Of a stretch of DNA of 64,000 nt, positions 1 through 8,215 are shown piece after piece. The notes under the pieces were generated by a model. It made no database searches. It had not been told where the DNA came from and saw only the letters and a program-made list of their open reading frames with translations. Location: the NCBI RefSeq assembly GCF_011947225.1, contig NZ_JAATVW010000008.1, forward strand, positions 62,001 through 126,000, written 5' to 3'. Origin of the DNA: Planosporangium flavigriseum (lineage in GTDB: Bacteria; Actinomycetota; Actinomycetes; Mycobacteriales; Micromonosporaceae). The position numbers and the translations under genes were made by a program. Numbering within the stretch: position 1 is the first letter of the stretch; each line of letters starts with the position of its first letter.

Positions 1-242
1 ACGATGGCGTCGTCACCTTCACCTTCCGCGGCGACGACCCGTATCCCGGGAACGGGCCTGACACCACGGGCAGCGCCTTCGACGACGAGGACCAGCTCGG
101 CGTCGTCGCGGGCACCTGGCACGGCTCGCGGCCCGGCGGCGGCGAGCGCGTCGCGCAGCCGCTCGGTGGCGCCGGCCGGGTCGCGCCACCAGCCATCCGG
201 TATCGATCCGACCACGTTCGCGGCGTCCACGAGGACCAACAC
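1..242 (-). CDS. NYN-like (so-called NTP pyrophosphohydrolase) protein, 5' part
   Basis: The minus strand reads VLVDAANVVGSIPDGWWRD at its start, later VLVVEGAARGV and GDDAIV, and then leaves the window, so only about 80 N-terminal residues are present. The VDAANVVGS opening with a downstream Asp-rich GDD motif is typical of small actinobacterial proteins often named NTP pyrophosphohydrolase, whose fold resembles NYN/PIN nucleases; that family assignment comes from recalled motifs. The start is unclear. GTG at 242 directly abuts a CGGAGG, while GTG at 230 would have that motif at about ten bases. It is divergent from the GH65 gene and I cannot say what reaction it performs. Confidence 0.6.
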   Translation of the reverse strand, partial: MLVLVDAANVVGSIPDGWWRDPAGATERLRDALAAAGPRAVPGARDDAELVLVVEGAARGVRPVPGIRVVAAEGEGDDAI

Positions 243-494
243 CCTCCGGCTGTACCCCGGCGGGTGCGCAATACTGCTGGCGTCGGCCGGCTGTCGTGAC
301 GGCTCGGTAGGGACGTGAGGGTTCCGGTCTTGTCCGAGGCGATGACCGTTCCCGACCGTGCGAGACGGTTGAGACCGGGCATTGCCGGGCACCGTGGACA
401 CGGTAGGAGGTCTTACCCCGGCCGGCGGGAGGACGACGATGCGCGCTCGCGACATCATGAGCAGCCCTCACCCGCATCACCCAGCCTGCCTGAG

Positions 495-2453
495 GTGAAC
501 GTTCACCGCCGCGGCGTGCGGATCCAGCCGGCCCCGCCTGTACTGCCCGCTGTCCCTGTCGCGCCGGGGTGGAGCATCACCGTGAAGGGGTTCGACCCGC
601 ACCGGGAGCGGATGTACGAGTCGCTGCTGACGCTCGCCGACGGGCGGCTCGGTACGCGTGGCAGCCCGTTGGTCGGTGATCGGGCCACGACGCCCGGCGT
701 CTTCCTTTCCGGGTGCTACGAAGGTGAGGGTCCCGCGACCGAACTCGCCCGGCTGCCGCCATGGTCACGTCTGGCGGGTGCGGCCGATATTCGCCCGTAC
801 CGCCGGACACTCGACCTGCGCGCCGGGATCCTGTACGAGGATGGGCCGCTCACCTCACTGCGGTTTTCGTCGCTCGCCCGGCCCGGCACGGTCGTGATGC
901 GCGTGTACGCCGACCCGGCCCTGCTCCCACCCGGCGGCGCGATGACGGTGCCCGGGCCCGTCACCACGGCGTTGCGCGACCACCGGCTCGGCCCCGTCTT
1001 CGAGCGGTTCGGCGCTTATGATCCGGACCCGCGCGTCGCCGAAGCCGCTGCGGTGACGGCCGAGGAGGTGGGGTTCGACCGCCTGCTGCACGAGCACCGC
1101 GAGGCGTGGGCGCGGCGCTGGCGCGAGGCGGAGGTCGTCGTCGACGGCGACCCGGACCTGCAGCGCACGATCCGCCTCACGCTGTTCCACCTCATGGCCT
1201 CCGTCGGTGAACAGGGCGAGGCGGCGGTCGGCGCGCGGGGCCTGACCGGATCGGCGTACCGGGGGCACGTCTTCTGGGACAGCGATGTCTTCGTGCTGCC
1301 GTTCCTCGCCGCCACCCACCCGGCCGCAGCCCGGGCGATGCTGGAGTACCGGGTCCGTCGCCTGCCCGCCGCACGCGCCGAGGCGATCCGGCGGGGACGC
1401 GCGGGCGCCCGCTTTCCGTGGGAGTCCGCCCTGTCCGGCGGTGATGTCACCCCCACCTCGGCCCGCCTGCCGACGGGGGAGGTCATCCGGGTGCGGACGG
1501 GCGAGTGGGAGGAGCACATCGTCGCCGACGTGGCATGGGCAGCGGCCTGCTACCTCGATTGGACCGGTGATGCGGACTTCGCCGCCGGTGCCGGACGTGA
1601 ACTGATGGTCGAGACGGCCCGCTACTGGGCTTCCCGGGTCCGCCGCGACCGCGCCGGGCGCGTGCACATCGACACGGTGACCGGCCCGGACGAGTACCAC
1701 GAACCGGTCGACGACAACGCGTACACCAACGTGATGGCGCGGTGGAACCTGCGCCGGGCAGCGGCGCTGCCCGGCGTTGCCGACGAGGAACGGACGACCT
1801 GGCGAGCCATCGCCGCTGCACTCGTCGATGGGTACGACCCGCGGACCGGGGTGTACGAGCAGTTCACCGGCTTCTTCGGCCTGGAGCCGATCGTCATCGC
1901 CGAGCTCGCAGCCCGCCCGGTCGCCGCCGACCTGCTGCTGGGAACCAAACGGATCAAGCAGACGCAGGTCCTCAAGCAGCCGGACGTGCTCATGCTGCAC
2001 CACCTCGTCCCCGATCAGGTCGCGCCCGGCTCGCTGCCTGTCAACCTCGACTTCTACGAACCGCGCACCGCGCACGGCAGTTCACTGTCCCCGGCGATCC
2101 ACGCGGCGTTGCTGGCCCGTGGCGGGCGCTTCGAGCCGGCGCTGGAATGGTTGCGGGTCGCCACCCGCATCGACCTCGACGACCTCACCGGCACCACCGC
2201 GGGCGGCCTGCACCTGGCGACGATGGGCGGGCTGTGGCAGGCCCTGGCGTTCGGGTTCGCCGGCGTACGCGCGACGCACCGGTGCCTGGTCGTCGACCCC
2301 CGCCTACCACCGCGGTGGAACGCGCTCGAGTTCGGTTTGCGCTACCGCGGCGTGCCATTCCGGCTGCGCGTCGAGCCGCGGGGAGTGGAGATCGACTCCG
2401 ACGCGCTGCGGCTCCGGCGGACAGGCGGCCGGTGGGAGGTGACGTCACCATGA
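495..2453 (+). CDS. Glycoside hydrolase family 65 protein (disaccharide phosphorylase-like)
   Basis: This encodes a family 65 (alpha/alpha)6-barrel enzyme that probably phosphorolyses an alpha-glucoside such as trehalose, maltose or kojibiose in the cytosol. Visible landmarks are GTRG in the N-terminal domain, AYRGHVFWDSDVF near residue 260, the general acid Glu of GPDEYHE near residue 400, KQPDVL, and HGSSLS near residue 527, the phosphate-binding segment of phosphorylases. The N-terminal beta-sandwich is shorter than in most relatives. The start is uncertain. GTG 495 keeps the conserved Trp-Gly-Asp opening but has no clear Shine-Dalgarno, whereas GTG 582 has GGAG at 571 but loses the conserved Trp. 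The 3' end overlaps the next start by four bases, so it is coupled to the stress protein. Confidence 0.82.
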   Translation: MNVHRRGVRIQPAPPVLPAVPVAPGWSITVKGFDPHRERMYESLLTLADGRLGTRGSPLVGDRATTPGVFLSGCYEGEGPATELARLPPWSRLAGAADIRPYRRTLDLRAGILYEDGPLTSLRFSSLARPGTVVMRVYADPALLPPGGAMTVPGPVTTALRDHRLGPVFERFGAYDPDPRVAEAAAVTAEEVGFDRLLHEHREAWARRWREAEVVVDGDPDLQRTIRLTLFHLMASVGEQGEAAVGARGLTGSAYRGHVFWDSDVFVLPFLAATHPAAARAMLEYRVRRLPAARAEAIRRGRAGARFPWESALSGGDVTPTSARLPTGEVIRVRTGEWEEHIVADVAWAAACYLDWTGDADFAAGAGRELMVETARYWASRVRRDRAGRVHIDTVTGPDEYHEPVDDNAYTNVMARWNLRRAAALPGVADEERTTWRAIAAALVDGYDPRTGVYEQFTGFFGLEPIVIAELAARPVAADLLLGTKRIKQTQVLKQPDVLMLHHLVPDQVAPGSLPVNLDFYEPRTAHGSSLSPAIHAALLARGGRFEPALEWLRVATRIDLDDLTGTTAGGLHLATMGGLWQALAFGFAGVRATHRCLVVDPRLPPRWNALEFGLRYRGVPFRLRVEPRGVEIDSDALRLRRTGGRWEVTSP

Positions 2454-3235
2454 GGCAGGTACTCGCGGCGCTCGACCGCAGCCCGGCCGCCAAGCCGGTG
2501 CTGGCCGCCGCCCGCGCGCTCGCCGCGTTCCTCGGCGTCCAGGTCACGGCGCTGCATGTCAGGTGCGACGGCTCGGAGGTGCCGCGCCGTCTGGCGGCAG
2601 ACGCCGGCGTACCGCTGCGCGTCATCGACGGAGACGTTGTCGCGCGCCTCGTCGAGGCGGCGGAGGCTGACGAGGTCGCGGTACTTGTCATTGGTGCGCG
2701 CCGCATCCCGACCGATCCGCGGCCGCTCGGCGCCACGGCTGTCACGGTGGCGACCACGGTGACGAAGCCGGTGCTCGTCGTCCCACCCCAGGCGGATCCT
2801 CACGTTTCGTACACCCGGGTGCTGGCGCCGTTGGAGGGCAGCGTTGCGACGTCGCTGGCCCCGCGGCCGCTGATCGAACTCGCCGCACGGGTAGGGATCG
2901 ACATCGTCGTCCTGCATTGCCTCGGACCGCAGACGCTGCCCGCCTTCACCGATCAACCCCAGCACGAGCACGCGATCTGGGCGAGCGAGTTCCTGGCCCG
3001 CCATTGTCCCTGGGGTAACAGCGCCGTTCGGTTCGAGGCGCGCCTGGGCCGAAGCGAGGACCTCGTTCCGATCGTCGCGCGTGAGGTCGGTTGCGACCTG
3101 ATCGTGCTCGGCTGGTCACAGATGTTCACCCCCGGCCGCGCTCGCGTTGTCCGCGCGACCCTTGAACGGTCCAGCGTCCCGGTCCTGCTGGTGTCCGTGC
3201 GTGCCTTGACAACGGTTGCCGGGGCAGCCGGCTGA
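2450..3235 (+). CDS. Universal stress protein with two USP domains
   Basis: The 261-residue product has two tandem UspA folds, the first from about residue 2 to 115 and the second from about 122 to 255. The first opens with VLAALDRSPAAKPVLAAA and the second ends with the usual SSVPVLLVSV strand. The classical ATP-binding GxxGxxS(9)G motif is not clear in either copy, so nucleotide binding is doubtful. The ATG overlaps the GH65 stop (ATGA) and is preceded by GGGAGGT at 2434, which sets the start. USP proteins bind small ligands during stress or low oxygen; pairing with a GH65 phosphorylase suggests use of stored glucosides in dormancy, which is inference. Confidence 0.85.
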   Translation: MRQVLAALDRSPAAKPVLAAARALAAFLGVQVTALHVRCDGSEVPRRLAADAGVPLRVIDGDVVARLVEAAEADEVAVLVIGARRIPTDPRPLGATAVTVATTVTKPVLVVPPQADPHVSYTRVLAPLEGSVATSLAPRPLIELAARVGIDIVVLHCLGPQTLPAFTDQPQHEHAIWASEFLARHCPWGNSAVRFEARLGRSEDLVPIVAREVGCDLIVLGWSQMFTPGRARVVRATLERSSVPVLLVSVRALTTVAGAAG

Positions 3236-3359
3236 CCGCCTTGGGTGGCCCCAAGGTAGATCCTCAACCGTCCGCTGCGTGGTGCCGGTCATGGCGAACT
3301 CCTGCTGCACCAGGCCGGCGGCGCTGATGTAGCCGGGCGGCACCGATCACCCAGCATTC

Positions 3360-3389
3360 GGCGCGCTGTCCCTTCCCGGACAGGGCGCC
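3360..3389 (-). terminator. Hairpin terminator of the mscS operon
   Basis: A near-perfect stem pairs GGCGC-G-CTGTCC with GGACAG-G-GCGCC around a CTTCCC loop. It lies ten bases beyond the stop of the proline-rich gene on the minus strand. It could also end the universal stress protein transcript coming from the other side. There is no clear U-tract, as is common in actinobacteria. Confidence 0.5.
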
Positions 3390-3399
3390 GAGCGGTGTC

Positions 3400-3759
3400 C
3401 TAAGGGGACGGAACAGCCGAGGGCGACGGCTTCTCGCTGGGAACAGCTGGGCTGGCCGGGCCGGCTGAGGGGGCCGGAGCGCTGGGCGAGGCGCTGGCGG
3501 GGGGCGGTGCCCCGGTTGCGGAGGGCAGGCTGGTGACCGCCGGCGTGGTTGGCTGCGACGGTCGGGGCTGCGGCCGGATGGTGGCCGGCGGCGCGGTCGT
3601 GGGCGTACTGAGCGGCTGCGCGGGTACCGAGGTGGTTTTGCGCGTGACCGAATCGGGCTCCGGACGTACGAGCAGGTAGGTCGCCAGCGTGGCCAGGAAG
3701 ACCAGCGACAGGAGGGCGGTCGACGTGCGCAGGCGGCCACCCAACCGGTACTGGGGCAT
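3400..3759 (-). CDS. Membrane-anchored Pro/Ser/Thr-rich protein
   Basis: The 119-residue product starts MPQYRLGGRLRT, has one hydrophobic segment (about residues 14-30, ALLSLVFLATLATYLLV) and then a long tail made almost only of Pro, Ala, Ser and Thr. This is the layout of a short cytoplasmic N-terminus, one membrane helix and a disordered extracellular tail. Its ATG overlaps the mscS stop (ATGA), so it is translationally coupled to the channel gene. No enzymatic motif is visible. I do not recognise a named family; it may be a cell-wall-spanning accessory of the channel, which is inference from position only. Confidence 0.7.
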   Translation of the reverse strand: MPQYRLGGRLRTSTALLSLVFLATLATYLLVRPEPDSVTRKTTSVPAQPLSTPTTAPPATIRPQPRPSQPTTPAVTSLPSATGAPPPASASPSAPAPSAGPASPAVPSEKPSPSAVPSP

Positions 3760-4643
3760 CACGCCGCTCCGGTGGGGTTGGCCGTGTTCACGTCCGCCGC
3801 GACGACGACGCCGTCCCGCAGCAGCGCGGCCGCCACCCGCGCGCGAAGTTCGCGGCCCACCTCGAACTGTTTGCCGGGCAGGGTCCGAGCCACGATGCGC
3901 ACGTGCAGCTTGTCCACCTCGATGCTCTCCACCCCCAGCACGGACGGCGCGCCGAGCAGCAGTGGTCCCAGCCGCTCGTCGCCGACGGCGTCCTCGCCGA
4001 CCTGACGCAGGACGTCCCGGACGCGGTTGATGTCGGTGGTGCTGGGCACCGGGATGTCGATGACGGCGCGCGCCCAGTCCCGCGACATGTTGATCACCTG
4101 CACGATCAGGCCGTTGGGTACGATCACGACTTCGCCGTTCGCCGTGCGCATCCGGGTGATGCGCAGGGTGACCTCTTCGACCGTGCCGATGACGCCGGCC
4201 TCCGAGCCGATCGCCGAGAGGCGGATCATGTCGCCGAACCCGTACTGGCGCTCGGCGATGATGAACGTCCCTGCGAGAATGTCCTGCACGATCCGCTGGG
4301 CCCCGAAGCCCAGCGCGACCCCGACGATGGCGGCCGGCGCTACCAGGCCGGTCACCGGGATCCCCAGCCGCTGCAGGATGAGCGCCGCGCAGACGCAGTA
4401 GACGAGTACGACGGCGCCCCACATGACCACCTGTGTCAGCACGTGGCGGTGCTTGGACGACTCCGAGCGCACCAGGCCCCCGGAGTCGGTCGAAGCGGCG
4501 TCGATCCGCCGGGTGATCAGGTCTCCGAACCACCGGACGAACCGCGCGAGCAGGATCGCGCCGCTCAGGAAGAGCACGATCTCCAGTCCACTGCTGCGCA
4601 GCCACGAGGTGACGTCGGTGAGAGGAGCGATGGCGTGACTCAT
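3759..4643 (-). CDS. Small-conductance mechanosensitive channel (MscS family)
   Basis: The 294-residue protein has three predicted membrane helices in its first 130 residues. The pore-lining helix carries VAPAAIVGVALGFGAQRIVQDILAG, the Gly/Ala-rich TM3 signature of MscS. The beta domain follows (GTVEEVTLRITRMRTANGEVVIVPNG), then the C-terminal alpha/beta domain. Such channels open under membrane tension and release solutes on hypo-osmotic shock. The start ATG is chosen because the family usually begins close to the first helix. The downstream proline-rich gene overlaps by four bases. Confidence 0.9.
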   Translation of the reverse strand: MSHAIAPLTDVTSWLRSSGLEIVLFLSGAILLARFVRWFGDLITRRIDAASTDSGGLVRSESSKHRHVLTQVVMWGAVVLVYCVCAALILQRLGIPVTGLVAPAAIVGVALGFGAQRIVQDILAGTFIIAERQYGFGDMIRLSAIGSEAGVIGTVEEVTLRITRMRTANGEVVIVPNGLIVQVINMSRDWARAVIDIPVPSTTDINRVRDVLRQVGEDAVGDERLGPLLLGAPSVLGVESIEVDKLHVRIVARTLPGKQFEVGRELRARVAAALLRDGVVVAADVNTANPTGAA

Positions 4644-4739
4644 GGCGGATCATCGTTCCATGCGGATCACCGCATTCAACGGGAAGGTGCAGCGAGAGGG
4701 AGGAGCGTCACGGTCCCCACCCTCGCCATTTCCCCGCAG

Positions 4740-4872
4740 CTACCTGGTCCAGGCGAGTACCGCCACCTCGGCAGCGGCCGCGACGACGAGGCCGCTGCCG
4801 CCGCAGGACGGGCAGAGGTCGAGCGGCTGGCCGTCGTACTCGTGGCCGCAGGTGAAGCAGCGCAGCCGGTGA
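4740..4872 (-). pseudogene. HypA-like zinc-ribbon fragment
   Basis: The minus strand encodes RCFTCGHEYDG, then LCPSCGGSGLVV and a terminal EVAVLAWTR before a TAG at 4740. Two CxxC pairs spaced this way are the zinc-binding half of hydrogenase nickel chaperone HypA or a related ribbon protein. Upstream in the same frame there is no ATG or GTG before an in-frame TAA, and the reading frame is scrambled by a 17-bp tandem repeat. I read it as the broken C-terminal end of such a gene. No hydrogenase genes are visible in the window. Confidence 0.45.
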
Positions 4873-4918
4873 AGCAGCGCAGCCGGTGCAGCAGCGCAGC
4901 CGGTGCAGCAGCGCCGCC
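4851..4918. repeat. 17-bp tandem repeat, three full copies plus partial ones
   Basis: The unit CAGCGCAGCCGGTGAAG or ...GCAG occurs at 4858-4874, 4875-4891 and 4892-4908, with partial copies on both sides. Because 17 is not a multiple of three, each copy shifts the reading frame of the zinc-ribbon fragment it sits in. It joins that fragment to a possible transposase relic. Confidence 0.8.
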
Positions 4919-4958
4919 AGGAACGCCCGATCGCTGGGGGTGAACCGCGGTCTTCTCC
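4875..4958 (-). pseudogene. Possible transposase relic
   Basis: One minus-strand frame reads PRFTPSDRAFLAALLHRL. That resembles the segment ahead of the DDE domain in actinobacterial integrase-type transposases (FTPADRALLAALLHRLPR and similar). It is only about 20 residues long and runs into the tandem repeat. The match is from memory and the call is weak. Confidence 0.28.
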
Positions 4959-5936
4959 TTACCGACCTGCGCTGCTCGCCATCGGCTCGTATGCGGTGAG
5001 CAGATTCAACCCTTCCAGCAACGGCCGGGTTATCGCCATGCTCAGGGCGCGCCGCGCGGCGGTGACGGTGTTCCGGAGCAGCCATACATCGGTGATCGGC
5101 CCGACACCTCCGGGTACCGGCGTCACGGCTTCCGCCCTCGTGACGACCGAGGAGAAGTCCAGGTCTCCCACCAGCCGGACCGTTTCGCCGTTCGGATTGA
5201 CCACCGGGTTGATCCCCACGTCGATCGCGATCACGCCGTCCTTGACGTGCTCGGCGGAGATCAGCCCGGCCACGCCAGTGGCGACGATGAGCACATCGGC
5301 TCGTTTCGTGTGCTCGTAGAGCAGTCCCGACGAGTAGCTGTGCGCGTCGCAGGAGATCACCGTCGCACCGCGTTCCATGCCGAGCGTGATCGCAGGCTTC
5401 CCCACGTTGGCCGACCGGCCGACCACCACGACGTTGCTGCGCTGGTACACCGCAGCCGGATCCCGGCCGGACTCGACGAGGTAGCGATCGAGCAGATGGA
5501 ACACGGAGGCCGGGGTCGACGGAACAAACCGGGGCCTGCCGAGTGCGAGGAGTCCGGCGTTCACCGGATGGACCGCCTCGATGTCCTTGAGTGGATCGAG
5601 CGCGCGGTACAGCGCGGCCTCGGACACCTGCGGCGGCAAGGGGCGGAGGATCAGGATTCCGGAGACGCGTGGGTCGGCGCCCAGCTTGCCGACGACGGCG
5701 ATCGCGTCCGCCTCCGCGACGTCGGCGGGCAATTCCTCACAGACGTAGTGAATGCCGAGCTGACGGGCGAGTGTGCGTACCCGACGCTCGTAAGCGTGTG
5801 CGGGGTAGCTGTCTCCGGCCACGACGGTCGCCAGCCCTGGGCGGGTTGCGTGCTCGGCCAGTTCGCGCACGTCGGCCAGCAAGGCCTCGCGCAGCTCCTT
5901 GGCGTACCGCCGGCCGTCGAGCACGTGTGCGCTCAT
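4959..5936 (-). CDS. folD: FolD-type methylene-THF dehydrogenase lacking cyclohydrolase residues
   Basis: The 325-residue protein has the FolD layout: a substrate domain (about 1-150), then VVVVGRSANVGKPA at the NAD(P)-binding turn and the closing TPVPGGVGPITDVWLL motif. It would oxidise 5,10-methylene-THF to 5,10-methenyl-THF. The usual Tyr-x3-Lys motif of the cyclohydrolase site reads AYERRV here, with Val at the Lys position, and the usual GILVQLPLP reads GILILRPLP, with Leu at the Gln position. Both residues are needed for the hydrolase step in studied FolDs, so this copy is probably dehydrogenase only. The last gene of the operon, it overlaps fchA by four bases. Confidence 0.88.
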   Translation of the reverse strand: MSAHVLDGRRYAKELREALLADVRELAEHATRPGLATVVAGDSYPAHAYERRVRTLARQLGIHYVCEELPADVAEADAIAVVGKLGADPRVSGILILRPLPPQVSEAALYRALDPLKDIEAVHPVNAGLLALGRPRFVPSTPASVFHLLDRYLVESGRDPAAVYQRSNVVVVGRSANVGKPAITLGMERGATVISCDAHSYSSGLLYEHTKRADVLIVATGVAGLISAEHVKDGVIAIDVGINPVVNPNGETVRLVGDLDFSSVVTRAEAVTPVPGGVGPITDVWLLRNTVTAARRALSMAITRPLLEGLNLLTAYEPMASSAGR

Positions 5937-6508
5937 GGCGCCCTCCCCGCAGATGTCCTCGTCGCGTCGCTCGCCATGCGCAGGCAGGCATCGGCCTGGT
6001 CGGTCCAGGTTCCGTCGAGCCCGCCGATTTTCTGGTTGAGCTGAACGATCCGCACCGCCGCGTTGACCGCGCCCTCCGCCAGCAGGGCTGCCGCTTGCGC
6101 ATCGCCGACCAGGTTGGGGTTTCCCTCGCTGGCCAACTTGGCCGCCATCGTGGCGATCTCGGAACCGGCCCTGGCGATCGCCAACGGCACCTCGGTGGCC
6201 GCCTGCATCGCGGTGGTGATGCGTTGCTGTCGCTCCGGCTGCTGCCGAGGCAGCCGGAGCGCGGCCAGCGCGGCGACGTAAGCTTCGCCGTCCGCGTCGG
6301 CGAGCAGGAGCACCTCCTCGCGGAGGCGGTCCGCCCGCTCGGCCAGCCCGCTGAGCGGACTCTCGGTGAACCGGGCTGCCATGGCGACCAACGCGGCGGC
6401 CGCGCCGACGGTCAGCGCCGCGCCCGCACCTGCGGCAGGCGCGCTGGTACGGGCGGCGAGCGCGTCCAGGAACTGCCGGACCGTACGGTCGGGCACGGCA
6501 TCGGTCAT
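5933..6508 (-). CDS. fchA: Cyclodeaminase/cyclohydrolase family protein (FchA-like)
   Basis: The 191-residue all-helical protein belongs to the formiminotransferase-cyclodeaminase C-domain family. It opens VRQFLDALAARTSAPAAGAGAAL, matching the family's substrate-loop pattern with Pro-x-x-Gly-Gly-like residues, and has the helical ERADRLREEVLLLADADGEAY segment. Stand-alone members next to fhs and folD act as methenyl-THF cyclohydrolase, turning methenyl-THF into 10-formyl-THF. That fits here because the neighbouring FolD lacks its own cyclohydrolase residues. It overlaps both neighbours by four bases. A role as a true cyclodeaminase (histidine pathway) is less likely, as no hut genes are present. 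Confidence 0.82.
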   Translation of the reverse strand: MTDAVPDRTVRQFLDALAARTSAPAAGAGAALTVGAAAALVAMAARFTESPLSGLAERADRLREEVLLLADADGEAYVAALAALRLPRQQPERQQRITTAMQAATEVPLAIARAGSEIATMAAKLASEGNPNLVGDAQAAALLAEGAVNAAVRIVQLNQKIGGLDGTWTDQADACLRMASDATRTSAGRAP

Positions 6509-8202
6509 GAGAGCCCGACGATGTCGCCGTGCTCGTCGAGGTCGATGCGCGTGGCGGCGGGAGCGCTGCCGAGCCCCGGCATCGTGCGCATGTCCCCGCA
6601 GATCGGATAGACGAATCCCGCGCCGACAGAGGCGCGGACTTCACGTACTGGCAAGGTCCAGCCAGTGGGTGCGCCCTTGAGCGTAGGGTCGGACGAGATC
6701 GACAGGTGGGTCTTGGCAATACACACGGGCAGCGTGCCGAAGCCGGCGCGTTCATAGGTTTCCAGTTGTCGCTGCGACTGCGGGGAGTAATGCACGCCGT
6801 CGGCGCCGTAGACCTTCCTGGCAACCGTCTCAATCTTTTGCTTGAGGCTGGCCCCATCCGGGTAGAGCACCTGGAACTTCGAAGGCTCCACCGCGGCCTC
6901 CGCGACCGCTTCGGCGAGCTCCGCAGCGCCCTTGCCACCCTGGGCGAAGTTGGTGCACACCGCGGCCCGGGCGCCCATCTCTTCGGCGATCTGCCGGATG
7001 GCGTCGTGCTCGGAGGCGAAATCGTCCGGGAAAGCGTTGATTGCCACCACGGGCGAGACGCCGTGCAGCCGGATGTTCTCGATCTGCTTGCGCAGATTGG
7101 CTGCTCCCGCCGCCACGTCAGCGGGGTTTTCCCGCAGCAGTTCAGGGGGGAGCGGCTTGCCGGCGACGATCCGGTACTTGCCCGAGTGCGCCTTGAGTGC
7201 CCGCACGGTCGCCACGACGACCGCGGCGTCGGGGGAGAGCCCCGAGGTGCGGCACTTGATGTTGAAGAAGCGTTCGGCGCCCATGTCGGCGCCGAAGCCT
7301 GCTTCGGTGATGAGGAAGTCACCGGACCGGATGCCGATGAGGTCGGCCACCACGGAGGAGTTGCCGGTGGCGATGTTGCCGAACGGTCCGGCGTGGACGA
7401 GTACCGGCGTGTTCTCCAGCGTCTGCAACAGGTTCGGCTTGATCGCCTCGCGGAGCAACACGGCCATCGAGCCGGCCGTCTCCAGCTGTTCCGCGGTGAC
7501 CGGCTCGCCGTCCTTGTTGTAGCCGACCACGATTCTGCCGAGCCGCTCGCGCATGTCTTCCAGGGAGGTGGTCAGCGCGAGGACGGCCATGACCTCGGAC
7601 GCGGCGGTGATGTCGAAGCCGGTCTGCCTCGGGACCCCGTCCATGCCGCCACCCAGCCCGACCACGATGTTGCGCAGTGCTCGGTCGTTGACGTCGAGGA
7701 CGCGGCGCCAGGTGATGTTGTGCTGGTCGAGATTGAGTTCGTTGCCCTGGTAGAGGTGGTTGTCGATGACCGCGGCCAGCAGGTTGTGCGCTGCGGTCAC
7801 GGCGTGCATGTCGCCGGTGAGGTGTAGGTTGAGCAGCTCCATCGGCACCACCTGGCTGTACCCGCCGCCGGCGGCGCCGCCCTTGATGCCGAAGGTCGGC
7901 CCCATGGAGGGCTGCCGGATGGCCACCGTCGCCCGCTTGCCGATGTGCTTGAAGCCCTGGCTGAGCCCGACCGTCGTGGTGGTCTTGCCCTCGCCCAGGG
8001 GAGTCGGGGTGATGGCACTGACCACGACGTACTTGGCCTTGGGTCGATCGGCGAGTTCTTCGATCGCGTCCAGCCCGATCTTCATCACGTTACGGCCGTA
8101 GGGCTCGAGATGGTGGGCGGGCAGGCCCATTTCGGAGGCGATGTCGTCGAGCGGTTTGAGCGAGGCGCCGCGGGCGATTTCCAGGTCAGAAGGGAAAGCC
8201 AT
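6505..8202 (-). CDS. fhs: Formate-tetrahydrofolate ligase
   Basis: The 565-residue length is normal for the family. The ATP-binding loop TPLGEGKTTTTVGL lies near residue 60, followed by RQPSMGPTFGIKGGAAGGGY and the NITWRRVLDVNDRALR segment. The enzyme interconverts formate plus THF plus ATP with 10-formyl-THF. After an oxidative route it can run backwards, releasing formate with ATP gain, or it can supply formyl groups for synthesis. The ATG at 8202 has GAGAGGAG just upstream. It overlaps fchA by four bases and follows the dehydrogenase fusion gene by 13 bases, so it belongs to the same transcript. Confidence 0.96.
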   Translation of the reverse strand: MAFPSDLEIARGASLKPLDDIASEMGLPAHHLEPYGRNVMKIGLDAIEELADRPKAKYVVVSAITPTPLGEGKTTTTVGLSQGFKHIGKRATVAIRQPSMGPTFGIKGGAAGGGYSQVVPMELLNLHLTGDMHAVTAAHNLLAAVIDNHLYQGNELNLDQHNITWRRVLDVNDRALRNIVVGLGGGMDGVPRQTGFDITAASEVMAVLALTTSLEDMRERLGRIVVGYNKDGEPVTAEQLETAGSMAVLLREAIKPNLLQTLENTPVLVHAGPFGNIATGNSSVVADLIGIRSGDFLITEAGFGADMGAERFFNIKCRTSGLSPDAAVVVATVRALKAHSGKYRIVAGKPLPPELLRENPADVAAGAANLRKQIENIRLHGVSPVVAINAFPDDFASEHDAIRQIAEEMGARAAVCTNFAQGGKGAAELAEAVAEAAVEPSKFQVLYPDGASLKQKIETVARKVYGADGVHYSPQSQRQLETYERAGFGTLPVCIAKTHLSISSDPTLKGAPTGWTLPVREVRASVGAGFVYPICGDMRTMPGLGSAPAATRIDLDEHGDIVGLS

Positions 8203-8215
8203 GAGGGGTCTCCTC

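Noticed and set aside
4-318. Plus-strand open frame at the window start
   Set aside because: It is low-complexity Ser/Thr/Arg antisense to the NYN-like gene.
855-2075. Long minus-strand open frame opposite the GH65 gene
   Set aside because: Its composition is that of antisense high-GC DNA (His/Asp/Arg rich, no motif), while the plus strand has clear GH65 motifs across the same stretch.
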